A model generated the notes under the pieces. That model worked only from the letters and a program-made list of their open reading frames with translations, did no database searches and had not been told where the DNA came from. The position numbers and the translations under genes were made by a program. A stretch of 64,000 nucleotides of DNA from an uncultured Alphaproteobacteria bacterium (GTDB lineage: Bacteria > Pseudomonadota > Alphaproteobacteria > HIMB59): contig CACGPP010000004.1 in the NCBI GenBank assembly GCA_902574995.1, forward strand, positions 1 through 64,000. The letters are read 5' to 3'. Each line of letters opens with the position of its first letter. The stretch's first letter is position 1. Positions 9,141-19,367 of this stretch are shown here, piece by piece.

Positions 9141-10795
9141 ATCAAAGATATGTGTATTAACAATTCAGGCTTTAATGAAAAATTTCTATTATAAGTTTTT
9201 CTTGAAACTTCTTCTACTAACCCGCTTAGCGAATTTTCATCTATCTCCTCTTTAATAAACAATATTTTATTTAGTAAGATTTCTTTGATTTCATCTTGGA
9301 TTACTTCTTTATTGTAGGAAAAAGGGAAACCTTTATCAGATATTTGAAATTTAATAATATCAAATTGTTTATTTAAAATTAAATTAATACTAACTACACC
9401 ATTATGTAGGATCTTTCCCCTTTCATTTATAAAATTATCTTCTTCAATAATTAGATTTTGAACAACAGGTAGTTTTTTTATAACAAATTGTTCAATTAAC
9501 TTATGATTTTTATTTACTAAATCTAATTGGCACAAATCTCCACTTAAAAGAATATTAGTTTTTTCAATTTTTAAGCTTTTAGCTATTTCTAAATGTTTTT
9601 TTAAATGAAGATATTCTCCATGCATGGGGATTAAAGACTTAGGTTGAATGAAAGAGTAAAATTCTTTTATTTCATTTTTCCCTGGGTGTCCTGAAACATG
9701 AACAAATTCCTCTTCATCAGAGATAATATTTAAGCCTAAATAACTAAAAGAATTTTTTAAATATGAAATTGATTTTTCGTTACCAGGAATTTCTTTTGAT
9801 GAAAAAATTATATTATCTTTTGTACTTAATTTAATTTGATTATGTGTATTATTAGCAATCTTCCAAAGAGCAGAGTTTTTTTCACCTTGGCTACCTGTGC
9901 AAATTAAAAGAACTTTATCTTTATTATAATCCTGAAATTTTTTTTCATTAAGTATTTCAAAATTATCAATTAACTGTTCCTCTATAGCAGTATTAATTGC
10001 TCTTTTTATACTTCTTCCTACAACAAATATTTTTTTATCATGCTTAATTGCATTTGATATAATGGTTTTAAGTCTCGCAATATTTGAAGAAAAACAAGTA
10101 ACTATAATCCTACCCTCAAGTTTATTAAATAAATTATCAAATGATGGATCTAACTCAGACTCTGAGCGTGATATCTCGTTTACACCGGCGTTCGTTGAGT
10201 CACCTATAAGTAAGTCGATATTTTCATCTTTTAATAATTGATAATTTTTGTAATCAAAAGGTGAACCAGTCACTGGATCTTTATCTATTTTCCAATCACC
10301 TGTATGATAAATATTTCCTTCCAATGTTTTAAAAAATATACCTGTGGGATCTGGTATAGAGTGGGTTGTCGGAATTAATTGAAATGAAAAGTTCTCAAAC
10401 TCTACTTCTTGGAAGTCCTTAACAATTACAAATTTTTTCTCAAAATCATTTTTTTTATTGAACTTATGTTTTATATAGGAAAAAGTAAATTGATTGCAAT
10501 AGATTGGAAAATCAATCTTATCAAAGTAATACTCTAGTCCACCAACATGATCTTCATGCGCGTGAGTTAGAATCATTGCTTTAGGTTTTATTGATGTATT
10601 CAAAAAAATATACGGATCAGGAATAGTTATATCTACACCGGGGAGACTATCATCGGCAAATGAAATGCCACCATCAACTATTATTTGTTCTCCTTTAAAG
10701 GAGTACAAATAGTTATTGCCACCTATTTCACCTATTCCTCCAATGGGCAAAAAATAATTGTTATTTTTATTATTTAATATTTCTAAGTTTTTCAT
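9137..10795 (-). CDS. rnj: Ribonuclease J
   Basis: Metallo-beta-lactamase/beta-CASP ribonuclease with 5'-exo and endonuclease activity in RNA maturation. The zinc motif LTHAHEDHVGG lies near residues 77-87. The beta-CASP part follows (RIIVTCFSSNIARLKTI; CTGSQGE), with HVSGHPGK and PMHGEYLHLKKH supplying further ligands. At 552 residues the length is typical. It sits in the conserved alphaproteobacterial block coaX-rnj-DUF1467-proS. The ATG at 10795 overlaps the end of coaX by 26 bases. Confidence 0.94.
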   Translation of the reverse strand: MKNLEILNNKNNNYFLPIGGIGEIGGNNYLYSFKGEQIIVDGGISFADDSLPGVDITIPDPYIFLNTSIKPKAMILTHAHEDHVGGLEYYFDKIDFPIYCNQFTFSYIKHKFNKKNDFEKKFVIVKDFQEVEFENFSFQLIPTTHSIPDPTGIFFKTLEGNIYHTGDWKIDKDPVTGSPFDYKNYQLLKDENIDLLIGDSTNAGVNEISRSESELDPSFDNLFNKLEGRIIVTCFSSNIARLKTIISNAIKHDKKIFVVGRSIKRAINTAIEEQLIDNFEILNEKKFQDYNKDKVLLICTGSQGEKNSALWKIANNTHNQIKLSTKDNIIFSSKEIPGNEKSISYLKNSFSYLGLNIISDEEEFVHVSGHPGKNEIKEFYSFIQPKSLIPMHGEYLHLKKHLEIAKSLKIEKTNILLSGDLCQLDLVNKNHKLIEQFVIKKLPVVQNLIIEEDNFINERGKILHNGVVSINLILNKQFDIIKFQISDKGFPFSYNKEVIQDEIKEILLNKILFIKEEIDENSLSGLVEEVSRKTYNRNFSLKPELLIHISLI

Positions 10796-11528
10796 TTAAA
10801 AAAATGTGATAAAAAAAAACCCCTAAAAGAGTTAAATCTTCTCTATAAATAAAATTAGTTTTTTTATAGTCGATAGAGGTAGCATATCCACCAGTAAAAA
10901 TCACTTTAAAATTCCTTTTATAGGAGGTTTTAATTAATTTTATATAAGACTCTATCATTATTTTGTAACCCACATTAAATCCAGACATTAGAGCTTGATT
11001 AGTATTTTTACCTATGATGCTAGATTTATTTGAAAATTTCATATTCTTTATACCAGAAGCTAAAGATATTAGATTTTCATAAGAGGTGGTGAGACCGGGC
11101 AAAATTACACCTCCATAATATTTCTTATTTATAATGATATCTAATGTAGTCGCAGTACCTAAATCAACAATGATAAAGAATTTAGATTTTGGATAAATAT
11201 TAATTGCGGATAAAACATTAATAATCCTATCATTACCTAATTGGCGTAAATTAACTGTTTTATGGACTAAAAAAGATAATTTTTTTTTATTAATAAAAAA
11301 TAAACGATTTCGATATGACTTTAAATTTTTAATTATAACTTTGTCTACTTCTGAGACAACAGAACAAATATAAATGTTAGTATGAGTTTTAAGTTTATTC
11401 TTAAAAAAAAGAGTGACTGATTTCAAATCATTCTTTGAGTATCTAATTTGAGAGATTTTTATTAAATTCTTGTCAACAAATGATGAAAATTTTATAGATG
11501 TATTTCCAATATCAACTAATAAATTCAA
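10770..11528 (-). CDS. coaX: Type III pantothenate kinase
   Basis: First step of coenzyme A synthesis: phosphorylation of pantothenate. The N-terminal phosphate loop reads LLVDIGNTSIKFS, and the second loop IIVDLGTATTLDII carries the catalytic aspartate. GGVILPGLTTSYENL and FTGGYAT are further family motifs. At 252 residues it is normal for CoaX. It overlaps birA by 4 bases upstream and rnj by 26 downstream. The birA-coaX-rnj order is conserved in alphaproteobacteria. Confidence 0.93.
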   Translation of the reverse strand: MNLLVDIGNTSIKFSSFVDKNLIKISQIRYSKNDLKSVTLFFKNKLKTHTNIYICSVVSEVDKVIIKNLKSYRNRLFFINKKKLSFLVHKTVNLRQLGNDRIINVLSAINIYPKSKFFIIVDLGTATTLDIIINKKYYGGVILPGLTTSYENLISLASGIKNMKFSNKSSIIGKNTNQALMSGFNVGYKIMIESYIKLIKTSYKRNFKVIFTGGYATSIDYKKTNFIYREDLTLLGVFFYHIFLNEKLRNIK

Positions 11529-12211
11529 AATAGTTCTCCAAAGAAAATATTTTTAGTTGCGTCATCTATTTTAATCTTTAAAGATAAGTCTTCATTTACT
11601 TTTAATATTTCAATAATATTTTTCCCAAAAATTGGATGATTTAATTTAAAGTCCCTAAACATATATTTATTAAGATATCTCACTAATTTCTTATTAGATA
11701 TTTTTTTTGTTAAATTATGTTCAATAAAATCAATAATTATATTTGATATATCGAGAATATTTGATTTTTCATTGATAATACTAAATAGAGAAACTGAGTT
11801 GACTATTGGAGAATTGTTAATATTTATTCCTATACCCGTTTTTAGATATGATTTTTTAGCTAAGATAGTTGATTTGACAACAACACCAACTATTTTTTTA
11901 TTTTTAAAAAACAAATCATTTGGCCATTTGTAGTCTAGGTTAATATTAAAATTAATTTTAAAAAATTTGTGAATTATGTAACAAATATAAAAGTTATTTC
12001 TTAAAGCATATGAAGCTTTTAATTTTTGATTAATTGTTAAATAAATATTACCTATAGGGCTTAACCATTTATTTTTACCCCTTCCAGTACCTTTAATTTG
12101 TCTAAAAGATTGGATATATAAATTATTATTTTTTAAAATTTTTTTATAATTATTAAAGCTGATAATTTCATCTTGTGTAGAATTAATTGAGTCAAAGATA
12201 ACTTTATACAA
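11525..12211 (-). CDS. birA: Biotin--[acetyl-CoA-carboxylase] ligase
   Basis: Attaches biotin to the carrier domain of acetyl-CoA carboxylase. The ATP/biotin loop appears as GTGRGKNKWLSPIGNIYLT (residues about 41-59). YKWPNDLFFKNKKIVGVVV carries the catalytic lysine, and TGIGININN follows. At 228 residues it has no N-terminal helix-turn-helix, so it is a monofunctional ligase rather than a repressor. It lies three bases after nuoN. Confidence 0.9.
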   Translation of the reverse strand: MYKVIFDSINSTQDEIISFNNYKKILKNNNLYIQSFRQIKGTGRGKNKWLSPIGNIYLTINQKLKASYALRNNFYICYIIHKFFKINFNINLDYKWPNDLFFKNKKIVGVVVKSTILAKKSYLKTGIGININNSPIVNSVSLFSIINEKSNILDISNIIIDFIEHNLTKKISNKKLVRYLNKYMFRDFKLNHPIFGKNIIEILKVNEDLSLKIKIDDATKNIFFGELF

Positions 12212-12214
12212 TTT

Positions 12215-13603
12215 TTATTTGAAAAGATTATCTACTAAATTAATTAAAGGGTCTGGATAGATGAAAAATAAAGTTATAATTAATCCAGATGCTATAAATA
12301 TAACTTTGCCTGTTTTGTTATTATCATCTAGTAACTCAATTTCTAATTTATTGAAAAACATATTCTTAATAATTGTTAAGTAATAGAATGCAGCAATTAC
12401 TGAACTTAAAACAGCAATAATTGATAAAAAAATAAATCCATCATTTATAGAAGCTGAAAGAATGAAGAACTTTGCGAAGAACCCTGCAAAAGGTGGTATT
12501 CCTGCGAGAGAAAAGAAAAACACCAACATGCTTATAGATTTTGAATTTGAGGTAAATCTCAAACCATTGAGTTGGGATATTTTTGTAAATTCTCCATCTA
12601 CAGTTCTCAAGTTCAGTAAAACAGCAAAAATACCAAAAGTAGTAATCAGATAAATAATCAAGTAAAAAAATAATGTGCCCTCAGACATAAATTGATAACT
12701 CATTATTCCAAGAAGCATAAAACCAATATGGTTGATAGAACTGAAGGCTAGAAGTCTTTTTATAACTTTTTGTGTAATGGCTCCGTATACTCCTACTAAT
12801 AATGAAATAGCACATACCATTTGAAAAATGTAATTAAGAGATTTGATATCAGAAATGTTAAGCTCTTGATAAACCCTAAATAAAAATATTAATGATGCAA
12901 ATTTAGGTAAAGTTGCAAAAAAAAGTGTAGATATAGTTGGAGATCCTTCGTACACATCAGGTGTCCAAATATGAAATGGAGCAGCGGAAACTTTAAAAAA
13001 TAAAGAAATAAGAACTAATGATAATCCTATTTCGCTTATGGCAGTAAAATTATTTAGGTTTTGTATACTAAAAGACCCAGTATCGTAATAAATCATTGAA
13101 ATACCAAATAGAAGAAATCCTGATGATAAAGCACCGAGAGAAAAATATTTTATACCTGCCTCATTTGAAGATAAATTTTTAGTATTGAAAGCAGCCATCA
13201 AGTACAAGGATAAAGATTGTAGCTCTAAACCAATAAAAGCTGTTAAAAAATTATTACTAGAAATAAGAACAAATGAGCCAAGAATAGCGAAGAGTATAAA
13301 TAACACATATTCGTATCTATATAAATTTTCATTCTTCAAGGGTCTTTTTAATAATAAAATGAATACGATTGAGCCAATAGATAAAATAATCTTAGATAAA
13401 ACAAATAAATTGATCGTATTAAGTGAAAATTGTGTGGAGCTATAAATATCTTTTCCATAATTTAAAAGCAAAATACTCAACAAAATGAAACCTAAAGTAT
13501 TTAATGATATAGCCCTGTCCTTATTAAATAATCCAAAACATAAAGTTATTAAAATCAAAGATAAGATAAAAATTTCTGGTATGAATTGATATAAATTAAT
13601 CAT
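12215..13603 (-). CDS. nuoN: NADH-quinone oxidoreductase subunit N
   Basis: Antiporter-like membrane subunit of complex I that takes part in proton pumping. It is almost entirely hydrophobic, with about 14 helices. The conserved core includes LELQSLSLYLMAAF, FKVSAAPFHIWTPDVYEGSP and RLLAFSSINHIGFMLLG, supplying the key lysines, glutamate and histidine of the family. At 462 residues the length is normal. It is the last gene of the nuo cluster, abutting nuoM with a one-base overlap. Confidence 0.96.
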   Translation of the reverse strand: MINLYQFIPEIFILSLILITLCFGLFNKDRAISLNTLGFILLSILLLNYGKDIYSSTQFSLNTINLFVLSKIILSIGSIVFILLLKRPLKNENLYRYEYVLFILFAILGSFVLISSNNFLTAFIGLELQSLSLYLMAAFNTKNLSSNEAGIKYFSLGALSSGFLLFGISMIYYDTGSFSIQNLNNFTAISEIGLSLVLISLFFKVSAAPFHIWTPDVYEGSPTISTLFFATLPKFASLIFLFRVYQELNISDIKSLNYIFQMVCAISLLVGVYGAITQKVIKRLLAFSSINHIGFMLLGIMSYQFMSEGTLFFYLIIYLITTFGIFAVLLNLRTVDGEFTKISQLNGLRFTSNSKSISMLVFFFSLAGIPPFAGFFAKFFILSASINDGFIFLSIIAVLSSVIAAFYYLTIIKNMFFNKLEIELLDDNNKTGKVIFIASGLIITLFFIYPDPLINLVDNLFK

Positions 13604-15057
13604 TATATAATGCTTAGGGAAATACTCTTATTTATCATTTCAAATAAAAGTTTTGGATAAATTCCTAAAAGTATTGTGAGAAATGCTAAACAGGAGAAGT
13701 AGAAAATTTCAATATTTGTTAAATCAGCTAATTGCTTAATATCTGATTTTAAATCTCCGAAATTAATATTTTTGTACAATAAGAGCATGTATGAAGCTCC
13801 TAAGACTACTCCAATAGCTGTAAAAAAAGTAAGATAAACACTAACACTTATAGTTGACATTATAACTAAGAACTCACCAACAAAACCACTAGTCCCAGGA
13901 AGACCCACAGAGGAGAGCATAAAGACCATAAAAAAGAATGAATATTTAGGCATTACATTTGTTACACCACTATAATCAGATATCATTCTAGTGTGATGTC
14001 TTTCGTAAACCACACCAACTATTAAAAATAATGCTGCAGAAACAATTCCATGACTTATCATCTGAAAATACGCACCATTAATTCCATCTTGAGTTAAAGT
14101 GAAAATGCCAATAGTGACAAACCCCATATGGGCAACAGAGGAATAGGCAATCATTTTTTTCATATCTAGTTGTCTTAGAGCTACGATTGAAGTGTAAACA
14201 ATAGCTACACAACTTAGTGCAAAAATCATTGGTTGAAAATAAATTGAGGCATACTCAAAAAAAGGTAAAGATAGTCTTATAAAGCCGTATGCACCTAATT
14301 TTAGAAGCACACCAGCTAAAATTACTGATCCGCTCGTGGGCGCTTGAACATGCGCATCAGGTAACCATGTATGAAAAGGAAACATTGGTACTTTTACTGC
14401 GAAAGAAGCAAAAAAACATAAAAAGAGAACCAACTCAATTTGTCGATCAAATGTAAAGTCCGAAATTAACTCAATATTACCTGATTTCACTTTAGAAATA
14501 ATATAAATAATCGCAAGTAACATTAAAACAGATCCTGCTAGGGTGTAGAGAAAGAATTTGAAGGTAGCATAAAGTCTGTTTTCCCCTCCCCAAATTCCAA
14601 TTATCAAAAACATCGGGATTAAGACAGCTTCAAAGAAAACATAAAAAATTACAAGATCGATACTAACAAATACTCCTATTATAAAACTCTCAAGCAATAA
14701 AAAATAAATAACAAATTCTTTAGCTCTATTTTGGATAGAGTTAATAGAACACAATAAACAAATAGGGACTAAGAATGTAGTCAGTAATATAAGCGGTATT
14801 GAAACACCATCAACTCCGACATAGTAATTTATATCGAACTTATCAAACCAAGTATGAAACTCTATAAATTGATAACCATTTTTTGATTTATCATAAAAAA
14901 TTGGTAATAATAAACTAAGAAGAAATTCACCTGTTGTTATCCATAAACCTGATAGAAAAATAGTTTTATTTTTGAGTTGTGTGCTACTTGAAAGTGAGAG
15001 TGTTAATGCTCCTATAATAGGCGTTAAAATTAATAATGATAATATTGGGAAACTCAT
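13603..15057 (-). CDS. nuoM: NADH-quinone oxidoreductase subunit M
   Basis: Proton-pumping antiporter-like subunit of complex I. Conserved stretches are YFLLLESFIIGVF, FFEAVLIPMFLIIGIWGG, VKVPMFPFHTWLPDAHVQAPT and KKMIAYSSVAHMGFV. They include the essential glutamate of helix 5 and the lysines of helices 7 and 8. At 484 residues the length is as expected. It sits between nuoL and nuoN, spaced by one base from the former. Confidence 0.97.
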   Translation of the reverse strand: MSFPILSLLILTPIIGALTLSLSSSTQLKNKTIFLSGLWITTGEFLLSLLLPIFYDKSKNGYQFIEFHTWFDKFDINYYVGVDGVSIPLILLTTFLVPICLLCSINSIQNRAKEFVIYFLLLESFIIGVFVSIDLVIFYVFFEAVLIPMFLIIGIWGGENRLYATFKFFLYTLAGSVLMLLAIIYIISKVKSGNIELISDFTFDRQIELVLFLCFFASFAVKVPMFPFHTWLPDAHVQAPTSGSVILAGVLLKLGAYGFIRLSLPFFEYASIYFQPMIFALSCVAIVYTSIVALRQLDMKKMIAYSSVAHMGFVTIGIFTLTQDGINGAYFQMISHGIVSAALFLIVGVVYERHHTRMISDYSGVTNVMPKYSFFFMVFMLSSVGLPGTSGFVGEFLVIMSTISVSVYLTFFTAIGVVLGASYMLLLYKNINFGDLKSDIKQLADLTNIEIFYFSCLAFLTILLGIYPKLLFEMINKSISLSII

Positions 15058-15058
15058 C

Positions 15059-16975
15059 TTAGGTTATGGATATATAAAAAATGATAGTTATAAAGAGTGT
15101 GAAACCAGATATAATTATAAAAGTATAATCGAAAATATACCCTGTTTGTATCCTTTTAAATGCTTTTGAAATTGTAGAAACTATAGAGGCACTTCCATTT
15201 GGTAAATACTTATCGATTATACCTTGGTCTATTTTAGTCCATAAAAACTTACCTAAATTGTAAAGTGGTAAAACAAAAATTTTGTTATAAAGTTCATCAA
15301 AATACCATTTGTTCAAAATAAAATTATAGATTGAGTGAAAACGTTTTTTTAAGTCAGCAAGTTTATTTAAATTATAACCATAATAATAAACTGCCAGCCC
15401 TACACCAAAAGCTACCAATGATTTTGATAAAAATGGATAAAAAGATGAGTAATATTTTTTATCTTGACTCAAAAATATTATTCCGTTCCAGAAATTTTTT
15501 GAATTATATCCCGCTAATAAATCTTTTAGGAAGAAGCCTGCTAGTATCGCCCCTATAGATAGTAATAATAGTGGAACTAACATAAAAGGACCGGATTCAT
15601 GAATTTTTTCATAATCATAAGATCCATTATAATTCCCATGAAACACCTTAAATATGAGCCTGAAAGAGTAAAATGCGGTCATAGCAGAGACTATTGCTAA
15701 AACTACATAAACCAATGGGCCTAAACTAATTAAGTTAAATGATGAACTTAAAATCAGATCTTTTGAAAAATAACCTGATGAATATGGAAAACCTATAATA
15801 GCCAAAGTACCTATCCACATCATTACTGCAGTGATCTTCATCTTTGAAAAAAGATTTCCCATTCTATCCATATCTTGCTCATCGTGAACACCGTGAATAA
15901 CAGACCCTGAAGATAGAAAGAGTAATGCCTTAAAATAACCATGTGTTATTAAATGAAAAATTGCGATGTTAAATGCGCCTAAACCACAAGCCACAAACAT
16001 GAAACCCAACTGACTACAAGTTGAATAAGCTATTACCTTTTTTATATCTTTTTGAAAAAAACCCACTGATGCAGCAAAGAATGCTGTTAATAGACCTATT
16101 ATTAAAACAAAAGTCATTATGAAGTCAGACATGACCATTAATTCTGAAAATCTTACAGTCAAAAAAACACCAGCTGTTACCATTGTTGCTGCATGAATTA
16201 ATGCTGAGACAGGTGTAGGTCCCTCCATAGCATCAGGTAACCATGTATGAAAGCCAAACTGAGCAGATTTTCCCATAGCGCCTATGAAAAGGAAAAAACA
16301 AGAAAAAATTAAAGCATTAATTTCAAATCCTAAAAAATTAATTTGATAGCTTAATAATTTCTCTTTCCCTGCTATTATTTCATTAATAGATAATGTATCT
16401 AAAAATATATAGAGAGTTGCAATACCGATGAGAAATCCAAAATCTGCAACTCTGTTTACTAAAAAAGCTTTCATTGCAGCTAAATTTGCGGACTTCTTAT
16501 GGTGCCAGAAACCTATCAGTAAATAAGAGGCTAAACCAACTCCCTCCCAACCAAAAAATAACTGAATTAAATTATCACTTACAACTAAGGCAACCATACA
16601 AAAGGTAAATAGACTCAAATAAGTCATGAACCTTACTTTTGAATTATCATGTGACATGTAATCAATTGAATAAATATGAACCAATGCAGAAACTGTGAGA
16701 ACAAGTGTTAACATTAAAAGAGTAAGAGAATTAATAGAAATTCCCCAATTAAAGAACTGACCAGATACAAAAAACCACTCTAGGACAGGAATTATAATTT
16801 CTGACGATGAAGAATTAGAAAAACTAATAAATAAGAACCAACTTAAAATAGCTGCTATAGATATTAAAGTAGATGAGAAATATTGGGCAGTTTTTTCCCC
16901 TAATAACAGTCCAAAAGGGTATGTAAAAATGGTTGAAATTAGAGGAAGAAAAAAAAGTAATTTATAACTTAACAT
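15059..16975 (-). CDS. nuoL: NADH-quinone oxidoreductase subunit L
   Basis: Largest antiporter-like membrane subunit of complex I, with a long lateral C-terminal helix. Hallmarks are FFGWEGVGLASYLLIGFW, KSAQFGFHTWLPDAMEGPTPVSALIHAATMVTAG (split across helices 7-8) and KKVIAYSTCSQLGFM. The C-terminal third (about residues 480-638) is less conserved, with the amphipathic lateral helix and a final transmembrane anchor. The length of 638 is typical. Its ATG overlaps the stop of nuoK by one base. Confidence 0.97.
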   Translation of the reverse strand: MLSYKLLFFLPLISTIFTYPFGLLLGEKTAQYFSSTLISIAAILSWFLFISFSNSSSSEIIIPVLEWFFVSGQFFNWGISINSLTLLMLTLVLTVSALVHIYSIDYMSHDNSKVRFMTYLSLFTFCMVALVVSDNLIQLFFGWEGVGLASYLLIGFWHHKKSANLAAMKAFLVNRVADFGFLIGIATLYIFLDTLSINEIIAGKEKLLSYQINFLGFEINALIFSCFFLFIGAMGKSAQFGFHTWLPDAMEGPTPVSALIHAATMVTAGVFLTVRFSELMVMSDFIMTFVLIIGLLTAFFAASVGFFQKDIKKVIAYSTCSQLGFMFVACGLGAFNIAIFHLITHGYFKALLFLSSGSVIHGVHDEQDMDRMGNLFSKMKITAVMMWIGTLAIIGFPYSSGYFSKDLILSSSFNLISLGPLVYVVLAIVSAMTAFYSFRLIFKVFHGNYNGSYDYEKIHESGPFMLVPLLLLSIGAILAGFFLKDLLAGYNSKNFWNGIIFLSQDKKYYSSFYPFLSKSLVAFGVGLAVYYYGYNLNKLADLKKRFHSIYNFILNKWYFDELYNKIFVLPLYNLGKFLWTKIDQGIIDKYLPNGSASIVSTISKAFKRIQTGYIFDYTFIIISGFTLFITIIFYISIT

Positions 16976-17286
16976 TAATCTTTTAGTTGATTGATTTGAG
17001 TAATATCAATCTCTCCCTTATTTCTGAAATAAACAACCAATATAGCTAAGCCAATGGCTGCTTCTGCAGCTGCAATAGTTAAAATAAAAATGGAGAAAAC
17101 TTGACCATTAATATCATTTAAGAAAACAGAAGCTGATACAAAATTAATATTTGCAGCCAGTAATATAATTTCAATACACATTAAAATTAGGATCATATTT
17201 CTTCTGTTTAAAAATAGTCCGAAGCACCCAATTATAAAAATAATCAAAGAAAGTATGAAAAAATGATTATATGTGAGGCTAGTCAT
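16975..17286 (-). CDS. nuoK: NADH-quinone oxidoreductase subunit K
   Basis: Small complex I membrane subunit with three helices. It carries the two buried glutamates of the family, in LMCIEIILLAANINF and TIAAAEAAIGLAI. I start it at the ATG at 17286 (MTSLTYNHFF), giving 103 residues, the family length. A start five codons further upstream (17301) is possible but would add an unusual MKVLK and a longer overlap with nuoJ. The chosen start overlaps nuoJ by 8 bases. Confidence 0.94.
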   Translation of the reverse strand: MTSLTYNHFFILSLIIFIIGCFGLFLNRRNMILILMCIEIILLAANINFVSASVFLNDINGQVFSIFILTIAAAEAAIGLAILVVYFRNKGEIDITQINQLKD

Positions 17287-17878
17287 CTTTAATACCTTCA
17301 CCAGACTTAATTTTTACTAGTTTTACTCTATCTTCGGCTGTAGTTGAGTTTTGACTTTCTATATTTTGTCTTTTGATAGTTGGTCTATACACATGTGTTA
17401 AAACAATTGCACCAATCATAGCAAGTAACAAAACGATACCGCTTAACTGGAAATCAATAAAATACTCTGTGTAAAGTACATCTCCAATTTGCTCAGTATT
17501 ATTTTTAGTCCTAATAAAAGTGTCTAAATTTTCTTTTGAAGTTTTAAATACAGTTAAATAGATTATTTCAGCTAAAATTATACCAGCAAAAAGTAATGCA
17601 AGGGGTATATATCTTTTAATATTAAACATTAAAGTTGTGATTTGAATATCAAGCATCATCACAACAAAAAGAAATAGTATAGCTACTGCTCCTATATAAA
17701 CGATTGCAAGAATAATACCAACGAACTCTGCACCGATAAGAATAAAAAGAAATGTAGAATTTAAAAAAGCTAATACAAGAAAGAGTACAGAGTTAACTGG
17801 GTTTTTCGAAAAAATAACGAATATACATGTGGTGATCAAAAATGCTGCGAACAAAAAAAAAGAACCAACAAGAAACAT
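17279..17878 (-). CDS. nuoJ: NADH-quinone oxidoreductase subunit J
   Basis: Complex I membrane subunit with five helices, including the pi-bulge helix used in coupling. Visible hallmarks are NPVNSVLFLVLAFLNSTFLFILIGAEFVG (crossing helices 2-3) and IVYIGAVAILFLFVVMML. A polar C-terminal tail (about residues 170-199, rich in T, K, E) extends into the cytoplasm. The length of 199 is normal. It abuts nuoI with a one-base overlap. Confidence 0.95.
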   Translation of the reverse strand: MFLVGSFFLFAAFLITTCIFVIFSKNPVNSVLFLVLAFLNSTFLFILIGAEFVGIILAIVYIGAVAILFLFVVMMLDIQITTLMFNIKRYIPLALLFAGIILAEIIYLTVFKTSKENLDTFIRTKNNTEQIGDVLYTEYFIDFQLSGIVLLLAMIGAIVLTHVYRPTIKRQNIESQNSTTAEDRVKLVKIKSGEGIKDD

Positions 17879-18366
17879 TATCTATATTTGCTGTCCCTTT
17901 TAAGATTTTCACTAATTTGTTTTTCCCATATATCTCCGTTTCGTAAAAGTTTTTCCTTATCATAAAGTAATTCTTCTCTTGTTTCAGTGGCGTACTCAAA
18001 ATTGGGTCCTTCAACAATTGCGTCTACTGGACATGCCTCTTCGCATAAACCACAATAAATACACTTAGTCATATCAATGTCATATCTGGTAGTTCTCCTA
18101 CTTCCGTCAGGTTTTGGTTCTGCTTCGATAGTTATTGCTTGAGCAGGGCAAACTGCTTCACATAACTTACATGCTATACACCTTTCCTCACCATTTGGAT
18201 ATCTTCTCAAAGCGTGTTCTCCTCTAAAGCGGGGACTAATAGGGCCTTTTTGATTAGGGTAATTAAGAGTGACTTTTGGCTTAAAAAAATAAGTTATCGT
18301 TAATTTCAAACCTTTCATTAATTCGAAAAGAGTAAAGGATTTTATGTATTTAATTAGTGTTGTCAT
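17878..18366 (-). CDS. nuoI: NADH-quinone oxidoreductase subunit I
   Basis: Peripheral-arm subunit carrying clusters N6a and N6b. Two 8Fe ferredoxin motifs are plain: [12 protein letters not shown] and [12 protein letters not shown], each giving three cysteines to one cluster and the fourth to the other. An N-terminal amphipathic segment (residues 1-30) anchors it to the membrane arm. At 162 residues it matches alphaproteobacterial NuoI and mitochondrial TYKY. It lies between nuoH and nuoJ. Confidence 0.97.
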   Translation of the reverse strand: MTTLIKYIKSFTLFELMKGLKLTITYFFKPKVTLNYPNQKGPISPRFRGEHALRRYPNGEERCIACKLCEAVCPAQAITIEAEPKPDGSRRTTRYDIDMTKCIYCGLCEEACPVDAIVEGPNFEYATETREELLYDKEKLLRNGDIWEKQISENLKRDSKYR

Positions 18367-18368
18367 TG

Positions 18369-19367
18369 TTAGTTAGGTAATAGTCCAAAGTAAAATAAAA
18401 ATGCTGATGTAATAACTACCCAAATCAAGGTAAAAGGTAGAAAGATTTTCCAGCCAAGTCGCATAAGTTGGTCATATCTATATCTTGGAAAAGTTGCTCT
18501 GACCCATAAAAACACAAAAAGAATTAAAAATACTTTAATTACAAACCAAAATATTCCAGGTATTGCGTTTAAAGGGAATATATCTATTGGAGGGTACCAA
18601 CCTCCTAAAAATAGAATTACAGTTAGGGAACTCATTAAAATCATATTGGCGTATTCTGCTAAAAAAAATAATCCAAAGGATATTGATGAGTATTCGGTAA
18701 AAAAACCTGCAACTAATGTGGCTTCATCTTCAGGCAAATCAAATGGGAGTCTATTTGTTTCAGCTAATGCTGAAATTATGAATATAACAAACATAGGTAA
18801 CAGTGGTATGGCAAACCACATATTCTTTTGACTCTCTACAATATCAATTAAATTTAATGAGCCGACACAAATTAAAACTGTTATGATTACAAAACCTATT
18901 GATACTTCATAAGAAATCATCTGAGCTGCTGATCTCAATGCCCCTAAAAATGGATACTTAGAATTACTGGCCCAACCAGCAATAATGACCCCATAAACAC
19001 CAAACGATGACACAGCGAACAAATATAGAATACCTATATTTAAATTTGCTATAACATAAGTAGAGCTAATTGGGATAACAGCCCAAGCTATTAAACTTAA
19101 TATTAAAGTAAGCATAGGCGCAAAGATAAAAAGGAACTTGTTTGAGCTAGAGGGAAGTAAATTCTCCTTAGTAAGTAATTTTAAGACATCTGCAAAACTC
19201 TGTAGTATTCCAAATGGTCCGACAACGTTAGGGCCTTTTCTTAATTGAACAGCACCAAGCACTTTTCTTTCTAAGTACACTAATAATGCAACAGAAACTA
19301 GTACAGGGACAACAAAACTAAATATTTTTAAAATACCAATTGTTAACTCAAAGGATAAACTTGTCAT
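18369..19367 (-). CDS. nuoH: NADH-quinone oxidoreductase subunit H
   Basis: Membrane subunit forming the quinone entry site together with NuoB and NuoD. Conserved loops are [23 protein letters not shown] (first loop) and [21 protein letters not shown] (second loop with quinone-site acidic residues). [18 protein letters not shown] lies near the end. Eight helices and 332 residues are normal. The start overlaps the nuoG stop by one base. Confidence 0.97.
   Translation of the reverse strand: MTSLSFELTIGILKIFSFVVPVLVSVALLVYLERKVLGAVQLRKGPNVVGPFGILQSFADVLKLLTKENLLPSSSNKFLFIFAPMLTLILSLIAWAVIPISSTYVIANLNIGILYLFAVSSFGVYGVIIAGWASNSKYPFLGALRSAAQMISYEVSIGFVIITVLICVGSLNLIDIVESQKNMWFAIPLLPMFVIFIISALAETNRLPFDLPEDEATLVAGFFTEYSSISFGLFFLAEYANMILMSSLTVILFLGGWYPPIDIFPLNAIPGIFWFVIKVFLILFVFLWVRATFPRYRYDQLMRLGWKIFLPFTLIWVVITSAFLFYFGLLPN

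Noticed and set aside
17793..18017. Minus-strand 74-codon frame over nuoI/nuoJ junction
   Set aside because: Out of frame with both complex I genes, which are intact and conserved.
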